The notes under the pieces are model-generated. The model made no database searches, was not told the origin of the DNA, and was given only the letters and a program-made list of their open reading frames with translations. Shown in pieces: positions 1 through 11,070 of a stretch of DNA of 64,000 nucleotides (the stretch's first letter is position 1; every line of letters begins with the position of its first letter). Source of the DNA: Siphonodentalium dalli. Taxonomy: Eukaryota; Mollusca; Scaphopoda; Gadilida; Siphonodentaliidae. The stretch is from positions 15,670,450 to 15,734,449 of the forward strand of contig CP136069.1 in NCBI GenBank assembly GCA_032622095.1. Reading direction: 5' to 3'. A program made the position numbers and the translations under genes.

Positions 1-710
1 AAATGTTAAAGGGACCATATACGATACAGGTGTCAAACTTAAAAAGACCATATACGATGCCATTGAAATTATGAATGGATTTTCAATACGAGCCAGATAG
101 AATGTTCCAGAAAAATTGCGTGGGTTGAAGATTACAGAGCGAATGCCTCGAGGCTTAACTCATACATGCTTAGAAGTTAATTAACAGAGTGTGTCTGCCG
201 TTTATGTGTGTGTGTGTGTGAGATAAAGCATCAATACAGGTATAAATGTTAAAGGGGCTGTATACAGGTATGAATCTTAAAGGGACAACATACGATACAG
301 GTATGAGTTTTAAAAACTTACACGAATCCATTATGGATTTTACTAGAATGTTGTAGAAAACAAAAATTTCCAGAATATTCCAGAAAACAAAATTGTGTGG
401 GGAGGAGGGAATATTTTGGAGAATTTTACTAGAATGTTCCAGAAGACAAAATTGCGTGGAAAGGAGGGAATTAAGAATAAGGAGGAGCGATATATAATAA
501 TTAAACCTATAAAATTAATATTACATAAAAAAGTAGGAGTTTAGAATAAATAAAGACTTTGTAAGACTATGGGACCATAGATAAACACATACAAAGCATA
601 GAAAAGGGGGCGTTGCCATACTATGGGGGCATAGACATACACACACCTATAGGGGAATACATACATGACCCGCAGTCACAGCTATACTGCTGGTAATCCA
701 TGCATGGATT
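1..710. other. Non-coding, degenerate short direct repeats
   Basis: No gene is seen here. Two short themes recur imperfectly: one built on AATGTTAAAGGGACCATATA (near 3, 246 and 272) and one on GAATGTTCCAGAAAACAAAA (near 100, 345 and 430). A short (GT)n run lies near 207-220. The pattern suggests decayed tandem duplication rather than coding sequence. Confidence 0.5.
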
Positions 711-962
711 TTAACCCTTTACCCAACAGAACGGCCCTGTGCCAATGCATTCTCTTATATATGCGAGGCGACCTATGGTCGACTCGCATATATAAGAGAA
801 TGCATTGGCACAGGGCATAACTGTAACTACCACAATGTGGTCAAGGAGCCGGTTCCAATGATATCCATATGTGTATGGTTCTATTGAGACAGACCGAAGA
901 TATTTTAGGCTGTTGAAGCTTTATTTGGCCGGTTTTGGCCGGTTTGTTGGGTAAAGGGTTAA
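711..962. mobile_element. PiggyBac-like MITE, single-palindrome form
   Basis: A short non-autonomous DNA element is bounded by TTAA at 711-714 and 959-962. The terminal inverted repeat is CCCTTTACCCAACA at the left and its complement at the right. TTAA target duplication plus CCCT-type ends is the hallmark of the piggyBac superfamily. The family assignment rests on those ends only, because no transposase is present. Inside is one near-perfect palindrome at 734-816, followed by a unique tail with GGCCGGTTTTGGCCGG repeats. Copies at 6602-6992 and 8294-8681 share the ends and the tail but carry two palindromes. Confidence 0.75.
734..816. repeat. 83-bp near-perfect palindrome (core module)
   Basis: Arms of 34 nt (GCCCTGTGCCAATGCATTCT onwards) face each other around a 15-nt centre that is itself almost symmetrical (CGACC-TAT-GGTCG). 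The arms contain TATATA and ATGCAT. The same module, in either orientation of its centre, recurs at 6632-6700, 6780-6848, 8324-8392, 8461-8529, 13267-13322, 13543-13611, 16210-16279, 16707-16773 and 33387-33455. Confidence 0.9.
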
Positions 963-1105
963 TATGACGTAGAATGACAAAAGGACTAACCTCCCTTACA
1001 TGGAGAAGACATGGTCCAATTTTGCAATGAGCTGATGCATATAAATGGCAAATTTAACATCCCCCGAAAGTCTTTACAAGTCGTTTAATTTATCCACTGA
1101 CTTGA

Positions 1106-1387
1106 TCACTTGTAACGCAATTGGTAGACAAATTATTTCCTTCGCCAATAAACGAAAACCTTAGCTCGGTACGTGTAGCAATCGGGACTAACTTTAACCC
1201 GTATTCCGGATTTCCATACAACCCACATTATGGTTCGTCGTTTGTGCAATTCAGAGGATCGGCAAGACTTTTGAATTATATGGAATTTTCTCTTAAGCCA
1301 CAAAGCAAATATAACATTGAACTTGTGAAACAAGAAATTGACTTTCCGACGCCTGGTATATACACAGCTTCATTTGTGACAGTTTAG
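1106..1387 (+). CDS. Orphan open frame, possible exon
   Basis: A frame open from about 1106 to a TAG at 1385 encodes a compositionally plausible polypeptide rich in aromatic residues, Asn, Gly and Pro, including NFNPYSGFPYNPHYGSS and YNIELVKQEIDFPTPGIYT. I do not recognise the family. Its composition looks like an extracellular beta-rich segment. There is no ATG at the left edge and no polypyrimidine-rich acceptor, so it may be a relic exon or chance. It sits between two MITEs. Confidence 0.25.
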   Translation, partial: SLVTQLVDKLFPSPINENLSSVRVAIGTNFNPYSGFPYNPHYGSSFVQFRGSARLLNYMEFSLKPQSKYNIELVKQEIDFPTPGIYTASFVTV

Positions 1388-1508
1388 GATTAACTCCAGG
1401 ATATCGTCAGGTTTCTTAAACAGTAAGACTTGCTGACCAGTGTAATAGTTGCAGAAATGGTAATGTCGACATCACGCAAATATTCTGGGACTTCACATGC
1501 GTACAACT

Positions 1509-2060
1509 ATTATCGGGCACATTCTGAATTCCACTATTATAGTGGTATTCCACTATTATAGTGGTATTTGATCATTACCGTTTTGTCAATTTGATAAAAG
1601 AGGGATAATCCAAAAATCATATTTCACGCAAATATTATTCAAAATCGGTGTCGCACTAATTCGGTATCATGCATATATTTTGTCCGGGAGAATGATTAAT
1701 CATGATGGCACATGAGAGTCGAGAACCAACTCAATTAGCATGCAATCAGTTGAAATGTTGTGATGAAGGAGCGATTGAGTCATTGTGTTATTGTCATTTA
1801 GATAGACATATATTAGTAATATTATAATATTATTGAATAACAAAGTTGGCGCAAAAGATTGCACAACAAATTTTGTCGGAAGACTGTTCATTCGCTGCGA
1901 TATTGTTAAGAGTGAAATTTGGCTGTGCACTGGCATGCGCCGTCTTTTAATCCCGACGTAAATAAGGAAATATGAATATGTTACAGTCATATACCACTGT
2001 AATAGTGGAATGACACTATGATAGTGGAATTCGGGATGTGCCTGACCCTATTATAGGGGA
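1509..2060. mobile_element. MITE with CCACTATTATAGTGG-rich inverted ends
   Basis: Inverted terminal repeats of about 60 bp face each other at roughly 1509-1570 and 1990-2060. Each carries the internal palindrome CCACTATTATAGTGG, or a variant, twice, next to GGGCACATTCTGAATT or its counterpart AATTCGGGATGTGCC. The interior has no coding capacity of note. Superfamily is not assigned because the exact ends and target duplication are unclear. Confidence 0.55.
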
Positions 2061-2489
2061 ACGTTCAAATAACCTCCTTCTATGACTGCATTGTAATTTT
2101 TGCTCTGTTTATCCACATGCCAGATATCCCATAGGTCACCTTTCATTGCTCGACGCCGATATCAGCATATTCTACTGTCCCAAAGTTATTACATTTTAAT
2201 GTTCCAGAAATTAAGGGCTCCCACAGGTTGTTCTCTAAACGAGTGTTCGCTTCACATCATATACTCATTTCAATTGTATGTGGAGCGTGGCGCGAAATTT
2301 CCCAGTCTACAAAGGACCGCTTCCACATGCTACATGACCGCAAATAAATTTTATCTCAAAACATCGAAACGAATTCTTATTCTAGGTTCCCAACAACAGA
2401 AGGCAGTTATACCACCAAATTCTGTGGCGGATCAAGAAAATTTGAAAAGGGGGCGCTATGTATTGCTGTATACCTATATACAGCAATTT
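2061..2489. other. Non-coding lead-in to satellite
   Basis: No recognisable gene. A 133-codon open frame (2100-2501) has no domain or convincing composition and runs into the satellite. A small hairpin, TTGCTGTATAC and its complement GTATATACAGCAA, lies at about 2462-2487, just before the first satellite unit. Confidence 0.4.
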
Positions 2490-5400
2490 TTGCGCCATTA
2501 AAATTGGTGTACAGAATTGCCTGCCGTGTCTGTGATGTCGAAATCGCGACGAGTTAGACCGTGATACTTACTCGACACCAATTTTAATGCCGCAAAATTT
2601 GAATTTCTCGGGGTCCCGACTCTATTTCGTGACCCGTCCTGACCCAATTTCTGAATATCTCAACTGCGTGTGGCGGAAATCCTGTACAAAATTGTCTTCC
2701 CTGCCTGTGTTGTCGAAATCACGAAAAGTAAGGCCGTGATACTTACTCGTCACCACATTAAATGGCGTAATATATGAATTTTAGGGGTCCCGTCTCTATT
2801 TCGTGACCCGTCCTGACCCCATTTCTTAAAATCTGAACTGCATGGGGCGGAAATCCTGTACAGAATTGCCTGCCCTGTTTGTGTTGTCGAAATCACGAAG
2901 ACTAAAGCCGTGATACTTACTCGTCACACATTTTAATGGCGTAATATATGAATTTTCGGGGTCCCGTCTCTCTTCCGTGACCCGTCCTGACCCAATTTCT
3001 GAAAATATCAACTGTGTGTGGCGGAAATCCTGTACAGAATTGTCTGCCCTGCCTGTGTTGTCGAAATCACGAAGAGTAAGGCCGTGATACTTACTCGTCA
3101 CACATTTTTTAATGGCGTAATATGTAAATTTTCGGGGTGCCGACTCTATTTCGTGACCCGTCTTGACCCAATTTAAACAAATCTCAACTGTGTGTGGCGG
3201 AAATCTTGTATAGAATTGTCTGCCCTGCCTGTGTTGTCGAAATCACGAAGAGTAAGGCCGTGATACTTACTCGTCACCACATTAAATGGCGTAATATATG
3301 AATTCTCGGGGTCCCGTCTCTATTTCGTGACCGTCCTGATACCATTTCTTAAAATCTGAACTGCGTGTGGTGGAAATCCTGTACAGACTTGTCTGCCCTG
3401 GTTATGTTATCGAAATCACGAAGAATACGGCCGTGATACTTACTCATCAAACATTTTAATGGCATAATATGTAAATTTTCAGGGTGCCGACTCTATTTCG
3501 TGACCCGTCCTGACCCAATTAAAAAAATTCTCAACTGCGTGTGGCGGAAATCTGCCCTGCCCGTGTTTTCAAAATCACGAAGAATACGGCCGTGATACTT
3601 ACTCGTCGCCACATTAAATGGCGTAATATGTGAATTTTCGGGGTCCCGACTCTATTTCGTGACCCGCCCTGACCCAATTTTTTGAAAATCTGAACTGTGT
3701 GCGGCGGAAATCCTATACAGAATTGTCTGCCCTGCCTGTGTTGTCGAAATCACGAAGAGTATGGCCGTGATACTTACTCGTCACCACATTAAATGGCGTA
3801 ATATATTAAATATCGGGGTCCCGTCTCTATATCGTGACCCGTCCTGACCCCATTTCTTAAAATCTGAACTGCGTGCGGCGGAAATCCTCTACAGAATTGT
3901 CTGCCCTGGTTGTGTTGTCGAAATCACGAAGAGTACGGCCATGATACTTACTCATCACATATTTTAATGGCATAATATGTAAATTTTCGTGACCCGTCCT
4001 GACCCAATTTAAAAAAATCTCAACTGCATGTGGTGGAAATCCTGTATGTAATTGTCTGCCCTGCCTGTGTTGTCGAAATCACGAAGAGTAAGGTCGTGAT
4101 ACTTACTCGTCACCACATTAAATGGCCTAATATATGAATTTTCGGGGTCCCGTCACTATTTCGTGACCCGTCCTGACCCATTTCTTAAAATCTGAACTGC
4201 GTGTGGCGAAAATCATATACAGAATTGCCTGCCCTGTCTGTGATGTCGAAATCACGACGAGTTAGACCGTGATACTTACTCGACACCAATTTTAATGGCT
4301 CAAAATTTGAATTTTCAGGGTCCCGACTCTATTTCGTGACCCGTCATGGCCCAATCTAAAAAAAATCCCAACTGCGTGTGCGGAAATCCTGTACAGAATT
4401 TCCTGCCCTGCATGTGTTGTCGACATCACGAAGAGTAAGGCCGTGATACTTACTCGTCACCACATTAAATGGCGTAATATATGAATTTTCGCGTTCCCGT
4501 CTCTATTTCGTGACCCGTCCTGACCCCATTTATTAAAATCTGAACTGCGTGCGGCGGAAATCCTCTACAGAATTGCCTGCCCTGCTTGTGTTGTCGAGAT
4601 CACGGAGGGTAAGGCCGTGTTACTTACTCGTCACACATTTTAATGGCATCATATGTAAATTTTCGGGGTGCCGACTCTATTTCCTGACCCGTCTTGACCC
4701 AATTTAAAAAAATCTCAACTGCGTGTGGCGGAAATCCTGTATAGAATTGTCTGCCCTGCCTGTGTTTTCAAAATCACGAAGAATACGACCGTGATACTCA
4801 CTCGTCGCCACATTAAATGGCGTAATATGTGAATTTTTGAGGTCCCGACTCTATTTCGTAACCCGCCCTGACCATGTACATAATTGTCTGCCCAGCCTGT
4901 GTTGTCGAAATCACGAAGTGTAAGGCCGTGATACTTACTCGTCACCACATTAAGTGGCGTAATATATGAATTTTCGAGGTCCCGACTCTATTTCCTGACC
5001 CGTCCTGACCCCATTTCTTAAAGTCTGAACTGCGTGTGGCGGAAATCCTGTACAGAATTGTCTGCCCTGTCTGTGTTGTCGAAATCACGAAGAGTAAGGC
5101 CGTGATACTTACTCGTCGCCACTTTAAATGGCGTAATATATGAATTTTTCGGGATCCCGACTCTATTTCGTGCCCCGTCCTGACCCCATTTCTTAAAATC
5201 TCAACTGCATGTGGCGGAAATCCGGTTTGAAATGGTTCAACCTGGCTGCGTTGTCAATATCACGACCAGTAATACCGTGATACTTACTCGTCGCCACATT
5301 AAATGGCGTAATATATTAATTTCCGGGGTCCCGACTCTATTTCGAGCCCCGACCTGATCCCATTTCTTGAAATCTGAATGGCTTGTAGCGGAAATCCTGT

Positions 5401-6398
5401 TTGCTATGGTTCACTATGACTGCGTTATCAAAATCACGACGAGTTATGTCGTGATATTTACTCGTCGCCACTTTAAATGGCGTAATATGTAAATGTTCGG
5501 GGTCCCGACTCTATTTCGTGACCTTCCCTGACCCAATTTCTGAAAATCTCAACTGTGTGTGGCAGAAATCCTGTACAGAATTACCTACCCTGTCTGTGTT
5601 GTCGAAATCACGAAGAGTTATGCCGTGATATTTACTCGTCGCCCGCTTAGATGGCGTAATGTACGAAATTTTCGGGGTCCCGACTCTGTTTCGTGACCCG
5701 TCCTGACCCCATTTCTTAAAATATCAACTGCGTGTGGCAGAAATCCTGTACAGAATTGCCTGCCCTGCCTGTGTTGTCGAAATCACGAAGAGTCAGGCCG
5801 TGATACTTACTCTTCACCAATTTTAATGGCGTAATATGTAAATTTTCGGGGTCCCGACTCAATTTCTTGACCCGTCCTGACCCATTTCTTAAAATCTGAA
5901 CTGCGTGTGGCGAAAATCATATACAGAATTGCCTGCCCTGTCGGTGATTTCGAAATCACGAAGAGTAAGGCCGTGATAGTTACTCGTCACACATTTTAAT
6001 GGCGTAATATATGAACTTCCGGGGTCCCGACTATTTCGTGACCCGTCCTGACCCCATTTCTTAAAATTTCAACTGCATGTGGCGAAAATCCGGTTTGAAA
6101 AGGTTCACCATGGCTTTGTTGTCAAAATCACGACCAGTAATACCGTGCTACTTACTCGTCGCCACATTAAATGGCGTAATATATGAATTTCCGGGGTCCC
6201 GACTCTATTTCGTGACCCGTCCTGATCCCATTTCTTGAAATCTGAATTGCCTGTAGCGGAAATCTTGTTTGCTATGGTTCACTATGACTGCGTTATCAAA
6301 ATCACGACGAGTTATGTCGTGATATTTACTCGTCGCCACTTTAAATGGCGTAATATGTAAATTTTCGGGGTCCCGACTCTATTTCGTGACCTGCCCTT
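2490..6398. repeat. Tandem satellite, about 174-bp unit, 23 copies
   Basis: The marker GTGATACTTACTCG and its variants recur at 2561, 2735, 2910, 3084, 3260, 3433, 3592, 3767, 3941 and so on to 6319. Most steps are 172-176 bp and a few are shorter (159, 155, 137) because of internal deletions. Each unit also carries TCCTGTACAGAATTG, TGTTGTCGAAATCACGA, AAATGGCGTAATAT, GGGGTCCCGACTCTATTTCG and GACCCGTCCTGACCC. An internal dyad (ATCACGAC and GTCGTGAT, CGACGAGT and ACTCGTCG) is strongest in the later units, for example 5431-5470. Units differ by scattered substitutions, so the array is old or incompletely homogenised. Open frames on its minus strand are by-products. Confidence 0.95.
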
Positions 6399-6408
6399 AC
6401 AAACTTAC

Positions 6409-6582
6409 AATAAATTGTTAACATATATACAAATACAATCAGTGCCGCAGGCAAAAACATATTTATACAGGAAAGTATAATTACATCATGACAGCTTAAA
6501 TTGTCTGAACAACGTAATAAAACCGCGATATCGAAACATAATGTAAGCATAGAGGAAAGAAGACTAATGCAAGAAAACATAA
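6409..6582 (-). CDS. Internal exon with two membrane segments, GPCR-like
   Basis: A 174-bp exon lies between a good acceptor (TTCTTTATTTAG, AG at 6584-6583) and a consensus donor (GTAAGT at 6408-6403). It is phase 1 at both ends. It encodes about 58 residues with two hydrophobic stretches, the first around ISLLSSMLTLCFDIAVLL and the second around MFLPAALIVFVYMLTIY. The second resembles TM5 of rhodopsin-like receptors, with F-x-P and a Tyr eight residues after the Pro, but a lone exon cannot prove this. The satellite ends only about 5 bp beyond the donor. The phase matches the PAN-like first exon at 8877-9174 upstream on the same strand, so the two could be spliced together. Confidence 0.4.
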
Positions 6583-6601
6583 CTAAATAAAGAATACGCC
6601 C

Positions 6602-6992
6602 TTATCCCTTTACCCAACAGAATGGCCCTGTGCCAATGCATTCTCTTATATATGCGAGTCGACCATAGGTCGCCTCGCATATATAAGAGAATGCATTGGC
6701 TTAACACATTAAAAATTATAAAATTGTTAAAGAATGTAAGAAAAAATGGTAAAAAGTGTTAAACAAAGATTTTTTTTAGGCCAATGCATTCTCTTATATA
6801 TGCGAGGCGACCTATGGTCGACTCGCATATATAAGAGAATGCATTGGCACAGGGCATAACTGTAACCATCACAATGTGGTCAAGGAGCCGGTTCCAATGA
6901 TATCCATATTTGTATGGTTTTATTGAGACAGACCGAAGATATATTTGGCCGTTTTTGGCCGGTTTTGGCCGTTTTGTTGGGTAAAGGGTTAA
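6602..6992. mobile_element. PiggyBac-like MITE, double-palindrome form
   Basis: The same ends as the copy at 711-962: CCCTTTACCCAACA at the left, its complement at the right, TTAA at 6989-6992 and a decayed TTAT at 6602-6605. It contains two core palindromes (6632-6700 and 6780-6848) in mutually inverted orientation, separated by an AT-rich linker (AAATTGTTAAAGAATGTAAG). Palindrome, linker and reversed palindrome together form a symmetrical insert within the simpler MITE body. The insertion abuts the C-terminus of the LINE remnant at 6996. Confidence 0.75.
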
Positions 6993-6995
6993 ATG

Positions 6996-7601
6996 TTATT
7001 CAACACGAAAATAACGCTTGCATACATGTATATATTTCACGTCGCTCAGGGCGATCTCTGGTCCAGCTATCCGGTAATGCCATATTTGCGTGGCCTCTCG
7101 CACGAAAAAATCGACTATGGCGAAGGCATCTTCCGCTATGTCGAATAGAGCATTTGGGATGTGCCCAACAAACATGAGCATTTGATTGGAGGGAGGAATT
7201 CTATCAATACACATATAACACTCTATATGAAAATGAGACAAAAAACGATACGAATCGTCATTTCTTGAGTTGTTAAGAAATTCACAGTCATGAAAAACGT
7301 GTTTGACTGTGTCATTATAAACTTGACCACACCTTGTGCAGAGAACATCTTCCTTAAATTTCAACATACACAGTAGTTGGACAATGAAAAAATAACACTT
7401 CTTGTGTTTGGGAAATTTGTGACATGCTTTCCAAATATGGGACATTTGAAGATTTTCCTGGACAATGGAAAAACGATCGAAATCACTCTGCATAGATACT
7501 AGTTGTTGCCACTGGCTATTTGAATGAACTCCGATCGCCCCATTAACTGTGGCTTTCCAATGGTTCTTAACAAGTATGATTGCTTCTGATGAAAATTCCA
7601 A
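6996..7601 (-). pseudogene. LINE ORF2 C-terminal remnant
   Basis: A 201-codon open frame matches the post-RT C-terminal region of non-LTR retrotransposons. Its clearest mark is the Cys/His cluster LCTRCGQVYNDTVKHVFHDC, with C88, C91, H101 and C106, which fits the CCHC motif that follows the RT and thumb in LINE ORF2 proteins. No RT box or endonuclease is present, so this is a 5'-truncated copy. The frame is intact, suggesting a fairly recent insertion or slow decay. The piggyBac-like MITE begins 4 bp beyond the stop. Clade cannot be given from this segment. Confidence 0.6.
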
Positions 7602-8293
7602 ATAAAAGGAAACAATTCCGATATCTTCGAGATCCGATTCAACTGCATGTCCTCATGAAAGAGAAAAACAGTGTGCTATATTAAATGTTATAGCATGAAA
7701 TTAACATTTAATTGAACATTATACACAAGAAGCTTCTCTATATAGACTCATACCCGTCGTTATTTCGTTTTATGGCGGGAAACACAGTGAAAACACATGT
7801 TTAAGAGCGCCCACCTGACAAGTATAGAGTTGGCTTATTTGTATCCTTTGTCCGCACATAAACTGCTTAAAATCGCCTCATTATGAGTCAATAGTGTGAC
7901 GAAAACGCTCTCATTTTCACCACATTTTCGACTCAAAACGAGGCGGTTCTAAGTAGATTATCTACATAAACATGTTCTATTATAAGCAGATAATGTGTGG
8001 GTTCAATTATTACTGTATATACAATCTCAAGCATAACTAAACGATATTAGTCCAAGCTAAATAGCGTTTGTAGATTGTGATGCCTATACTGAACTCGTAG
8101 ATTTGGGATGCATGGATCGGGCACAATGGGGAGTGCACCACCATTTCACCCTCTCCGTAACACACCTCTCTTTCTTCTCTCCTTAACTTTACCCCAATCA
8201 CAACCCCACGCGACACAGTTACAACCTATAGTCCATGTGCATCGTTTGAAATACCCCACGAGTACCTCATGTGCACTATAGCTATATGACATC
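7602..8293. other. No gene recognised
   Basis: Ordinary AT-rich sequence with no convincing exon, repeat array or inverted repeat. The upstream part of the LINE at 6996-7601 could extend a little into it but could not be followed. Confidence 0.4.
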
Positions 8294-8681
8294 TTAACCC
8301 TTTACCCAACAGAAGGGCCCTGTGCCAATGCATTCTCTTATATATGCGAGTCGACCATAGGTCGCCTCGCATATATAAGAGAATGCATTGGCTTAACACA
8401 TTAAAAATTATAAAATTGTTAAAGAATGTAAGAAAAAAATGGTAAAAAGATTTTTTTTAGGCCAATGCATTCTCTTATATATGCGAGGCGACCTATGGTC
8501 GACTCGCACATATAAGAGAATGCATTGGCACAGGGCTAACTGTGGCTATCACAATGTGGTCAAGGAGCCGGTTCCAATGATATCCATATTTGTATGGTTC
8601 TATTGAGACAGACCGAAGATATTTTAGGCTGTTGAAGCTTTATTTGGCCGGTTTTGGCCGGTTTGTTGGGTAAAGGGTTAA
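8294..8681. mobile_element. PiggyBac-like MITE, double-palindrome form
   Basis: Third copy of the family, with intact TTAA at both sides (8294-8297 and 8678-8681) and the terminal repeat CCCTTTACCCAACA. Palindromes lie at 8324-8392 and 8461-8529. It is very similar to the 6602-6992 copy over the whole length, with small indels in the linker, which implies recent common origin. It lies about 0.2 kb beyond the donor of the PAN-like exon, within that gene's presumed first intron. Confidence 0.8.
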
Positions 8682-8876
8682 ATAACTTATCAACGAAGTA
8701 TATAACCTAATAATAATATATTTCCTTATTTGTAGTATCGATATTACATCTCATGGAATCGCTAATATATTATCTTGATATCCAGACCCTGACCTCGTGG
8801 TATTGTATAAGGGTGATGTAAAATCGAGGTATATTTCAAGGGATGACTAAACATTTATAAAAGTAAAAAAACCTAC

Positions 8877-9174
8877 CGCTTGTATGGAACACATCGTACT
8901 CAGCATCAGAAACGACATCCCCGCTTATGTATGGTGCGTTCCTCAGGATGCATCGTTTGTTCGCTTTGCCGTAAGCCACCCCGCCGCAATCACGTCTTCC
9001 ATTGCACGCAGCCAAACATTGTCCCACGATCGGGTATTCTCCAGTCAACCCCATGTTACCCGACGATGCAGCCCAATTTCTGTTAATCTCTGATGTGTAT
9101 CGTTTTGTATTGAAGTTCGCTGCGATAGAAACGTCCAACGACAGCCAAAAAAACAAACATGGAAACAGCCACAT
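8877..9174 (-). CDS. First exon: signal peptide plus PAN/apple-like domain
   Basis: Translation begins at the ATG at 9174-9172. Residues 1-18 (MWLFPCLFFWLSLDVSIA) form a typical signal peptide, so the product is secreted or membrane-anchored. The next 80 residues read like a PAN/apple domain, a small disulphide-rich fold used in adhesion and carbohydrate or protein binding: GQCLAACNGRRDCGGVAYG carries the first Cys pairs and NKRCIL the later Cys. The exon ends at a donor (GTAGGT at 8876) in phase 1. Later exons should lie at lower coordinates; the transmembrane exon at 6409-6582 has a matching phase. A nearby TTG start six codons upstream has no support. Domain identity rests on the Cys pattern and is likely but not certain. 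Confidence 0.6.
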
Positions 9175-9204
9175 CTTATCAATTGGGTCCAAAATTGTTA
9201 GAAA

Positions 9205-9350
9205 ATATACACATTCCCATAAAACAAATCAACATCCTTCTGTGCAAATCAGTGTTAACACATTATCGTGAAACAAATCGACATATTTCTGTGCAAATCA
9301 ACATCCTTCCTTGCAAATCAGCATACTTCTGTGCAAATCAGTGTTAATCT
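9205..9350. repeat. Degenerate 20-25-bp tandem repeat
   Basis: Repeats of the type CTGTGCAAATCAACATCCTT and variants occur about six or seven times just upstream of the PAN-like first exon, in its presumed promoter or 5' UTR region. Confidence 0.6.
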
Positions 9351-9840
9351 AAGTTTTAAATGTCCCAGCACATGCTAGGCGTCGCATATTATACTCGGCG
9401 CCAGGCTGTATTGTGAGCCCAGTACGTTCGATACATTGTGGATAAACAGGTCGGCGATGGTCAGGTAATCAATGATAACTACACTGATATAAAAATGCCC
9501 GTCCGTTTAACGACCGCGCCAACATCGATGCCAACCTTGGGCCCACTCTAAATAAAGTTTAGTTACGCGTGACTAAATTTTAGATATAAGTTGTGCATTG
9601 AGTGTGGAATCGAAGGAGTACCGGTATACACGGAATATGGTGAATGGACACAGTCTGACCTCCCGCCAATGGGTACCGTATCTCAGTTAATTCGCCGGAA
9701 CGCAGTTGGAAAAAGCACATTCCCGGGACAGGCCTAATAATAGGGCATACAGTGTAAACAATACTGCCGACGCTAATTAATGCTCTTTTAATCTTTCAGT
9801 TGAGTGCAAATCTGATACAAGAATAAATGTTTAAAAACCA
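9351..9840. other. No gene recognised
   Basis: Unique-looking sequence with no exon, repeat array or element end that I can support. Confidence 0.35.
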
Positions 9841-10722
9841 CAAAGCGCGAAGCGCACGCAGTTTAAATTCATATAATGTGCGCGAAGCTCACAAAGGGGC
9901 TGCAGACCCCTCCCCCGCTAAATAAAGGTTCCGAATTGAGCCTGTTTCAGTTAGTATAAATTAAGTAAAATATCTTGATTGTTGCGTTCCATATATGTGC
10001 ATGCATATACGTGGGTTGGGGAGATGATGGTGGGGGCAAAAATACAGTTTTATTGAAATAAAGTGTTCATACAAATGGGCCACGCAGTGCAGGGCGTGTG
10101 ATCAATAGGCTGCATGTTGAATACAGGGTCCGTTTAAAATGTGCTGCAAGCTCCCTATATGTGCGCGAAGCTCACGCAGTTTAAGATCATATAATGTGAG
10201 CGAAGCGCAGAAAGGGGCTGTAGGCCCCTCCCCTCTAAATAAAGATTCCGAATTGAGCCTGTTTTAGAATAGATAAAGTAAAATATTTTGAGTGTTGCGT
10301 TCCATATGTGCATGCATATACATGGGTTGGGGAGATGGTGTGGGGGTAAAAATACAATTTTATTGAAATAAAGTGTTCATTCAAACGGGCCGCGCAGTGC
10401 AGGCGTGTGATCATTAGGCGGCATGCTGAATACATGTTCCAAAGGGGTCCGTTCAACATGTGCAGCAAGCTCCCGAATGAAGGCTCCTGAATTGAGTATG
10501 TTTCAGTTGGTGTATAGTATTTAAATAATATACTGATTTTGTTTCGTTCAATATGTGGACTGAGTGTGTAGAAATACAGTTTTAGTGAAATAAAGTGTTC
10601 CAACGCGCATCCAGTAACAAAAAGGAAAAGCATGACCATTCCATGTGTCCATGAACGCGGACACTAGAAAATAACAAAGAAAATTTATATACCCGTCATT
10701 TTGTGACGGGCAACCCCCTAGT
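9841..10722 (+). mobile_element. Helitron-like (non-autonomous) element, 3' end defined
   Basis: The right end shows the Helitron 3' signature: a hairpin of CCCGTCA (10692-10698) and TGACGGG (10704-10710) with a 5-nt loop, then CTAG at 10718-10721 followed by T. Helitrons end in CTRR with a hairpin about 10 bp upstream and insert at A/T without target duplication. No Rep/helicase coding is present. The body consists of tandem units of about 317 bp, as in bivalve Helentron-like elements with internal tandem repeats. The 5' end is not defined. Confidence 0.5.
9845..10600. repeat. Tandem repeat, about 317-bp unit, 2-3 copies
   Basis: Two near-complete units and a shortened third recur: ATATAATGTG at 9871 and 10189, CCGAATTGAGCCTGTTT near 9931 and 10248 with a truncated form near 10486. 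Each unit contains GCGCGAAGCTCAC, the hairpin-like GGGGCTGCAGACCCC, TGTGCATGCATATAC and TTTTATTGAAATAAAGTGTT. Confidence 0.8.
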
Positions 10723-11070
10723 ATGTAAATAATCATTGCGTTACATAAAGTAACCAAATGGAATTGGGTTATAACATTAACTAAATATTTAGTAGCATTT
10801 AACTAAAACTCAGTGATGTATGACTAAATAAATTGGGTCAAGAGTGACTGCATATTGGGTCAAAAGTGACTAACGTTTTGGTCACTATAGCCTTTCTGAA
10901 CACATACAAAAGTATGAAAAACAACAAAATAGCTAAATCTAACTTATTTCGTCGTTCAACAATGAATTAAGTGTTTCGTAAAGAGATAAAAAAAAATACA
11001 CATAAACGGTTTTTGTTATTTTAATACTATGCTTGTAAATTCCATTGTGATATATAAAAAGACAGGTTTT

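Noticed and set aside
2826-4948. Minus-strand frames with SKYHGLTLRDFDN repeats
   Set aside because: By-products of the 174-bp satellite, broken by frame changes in other units.
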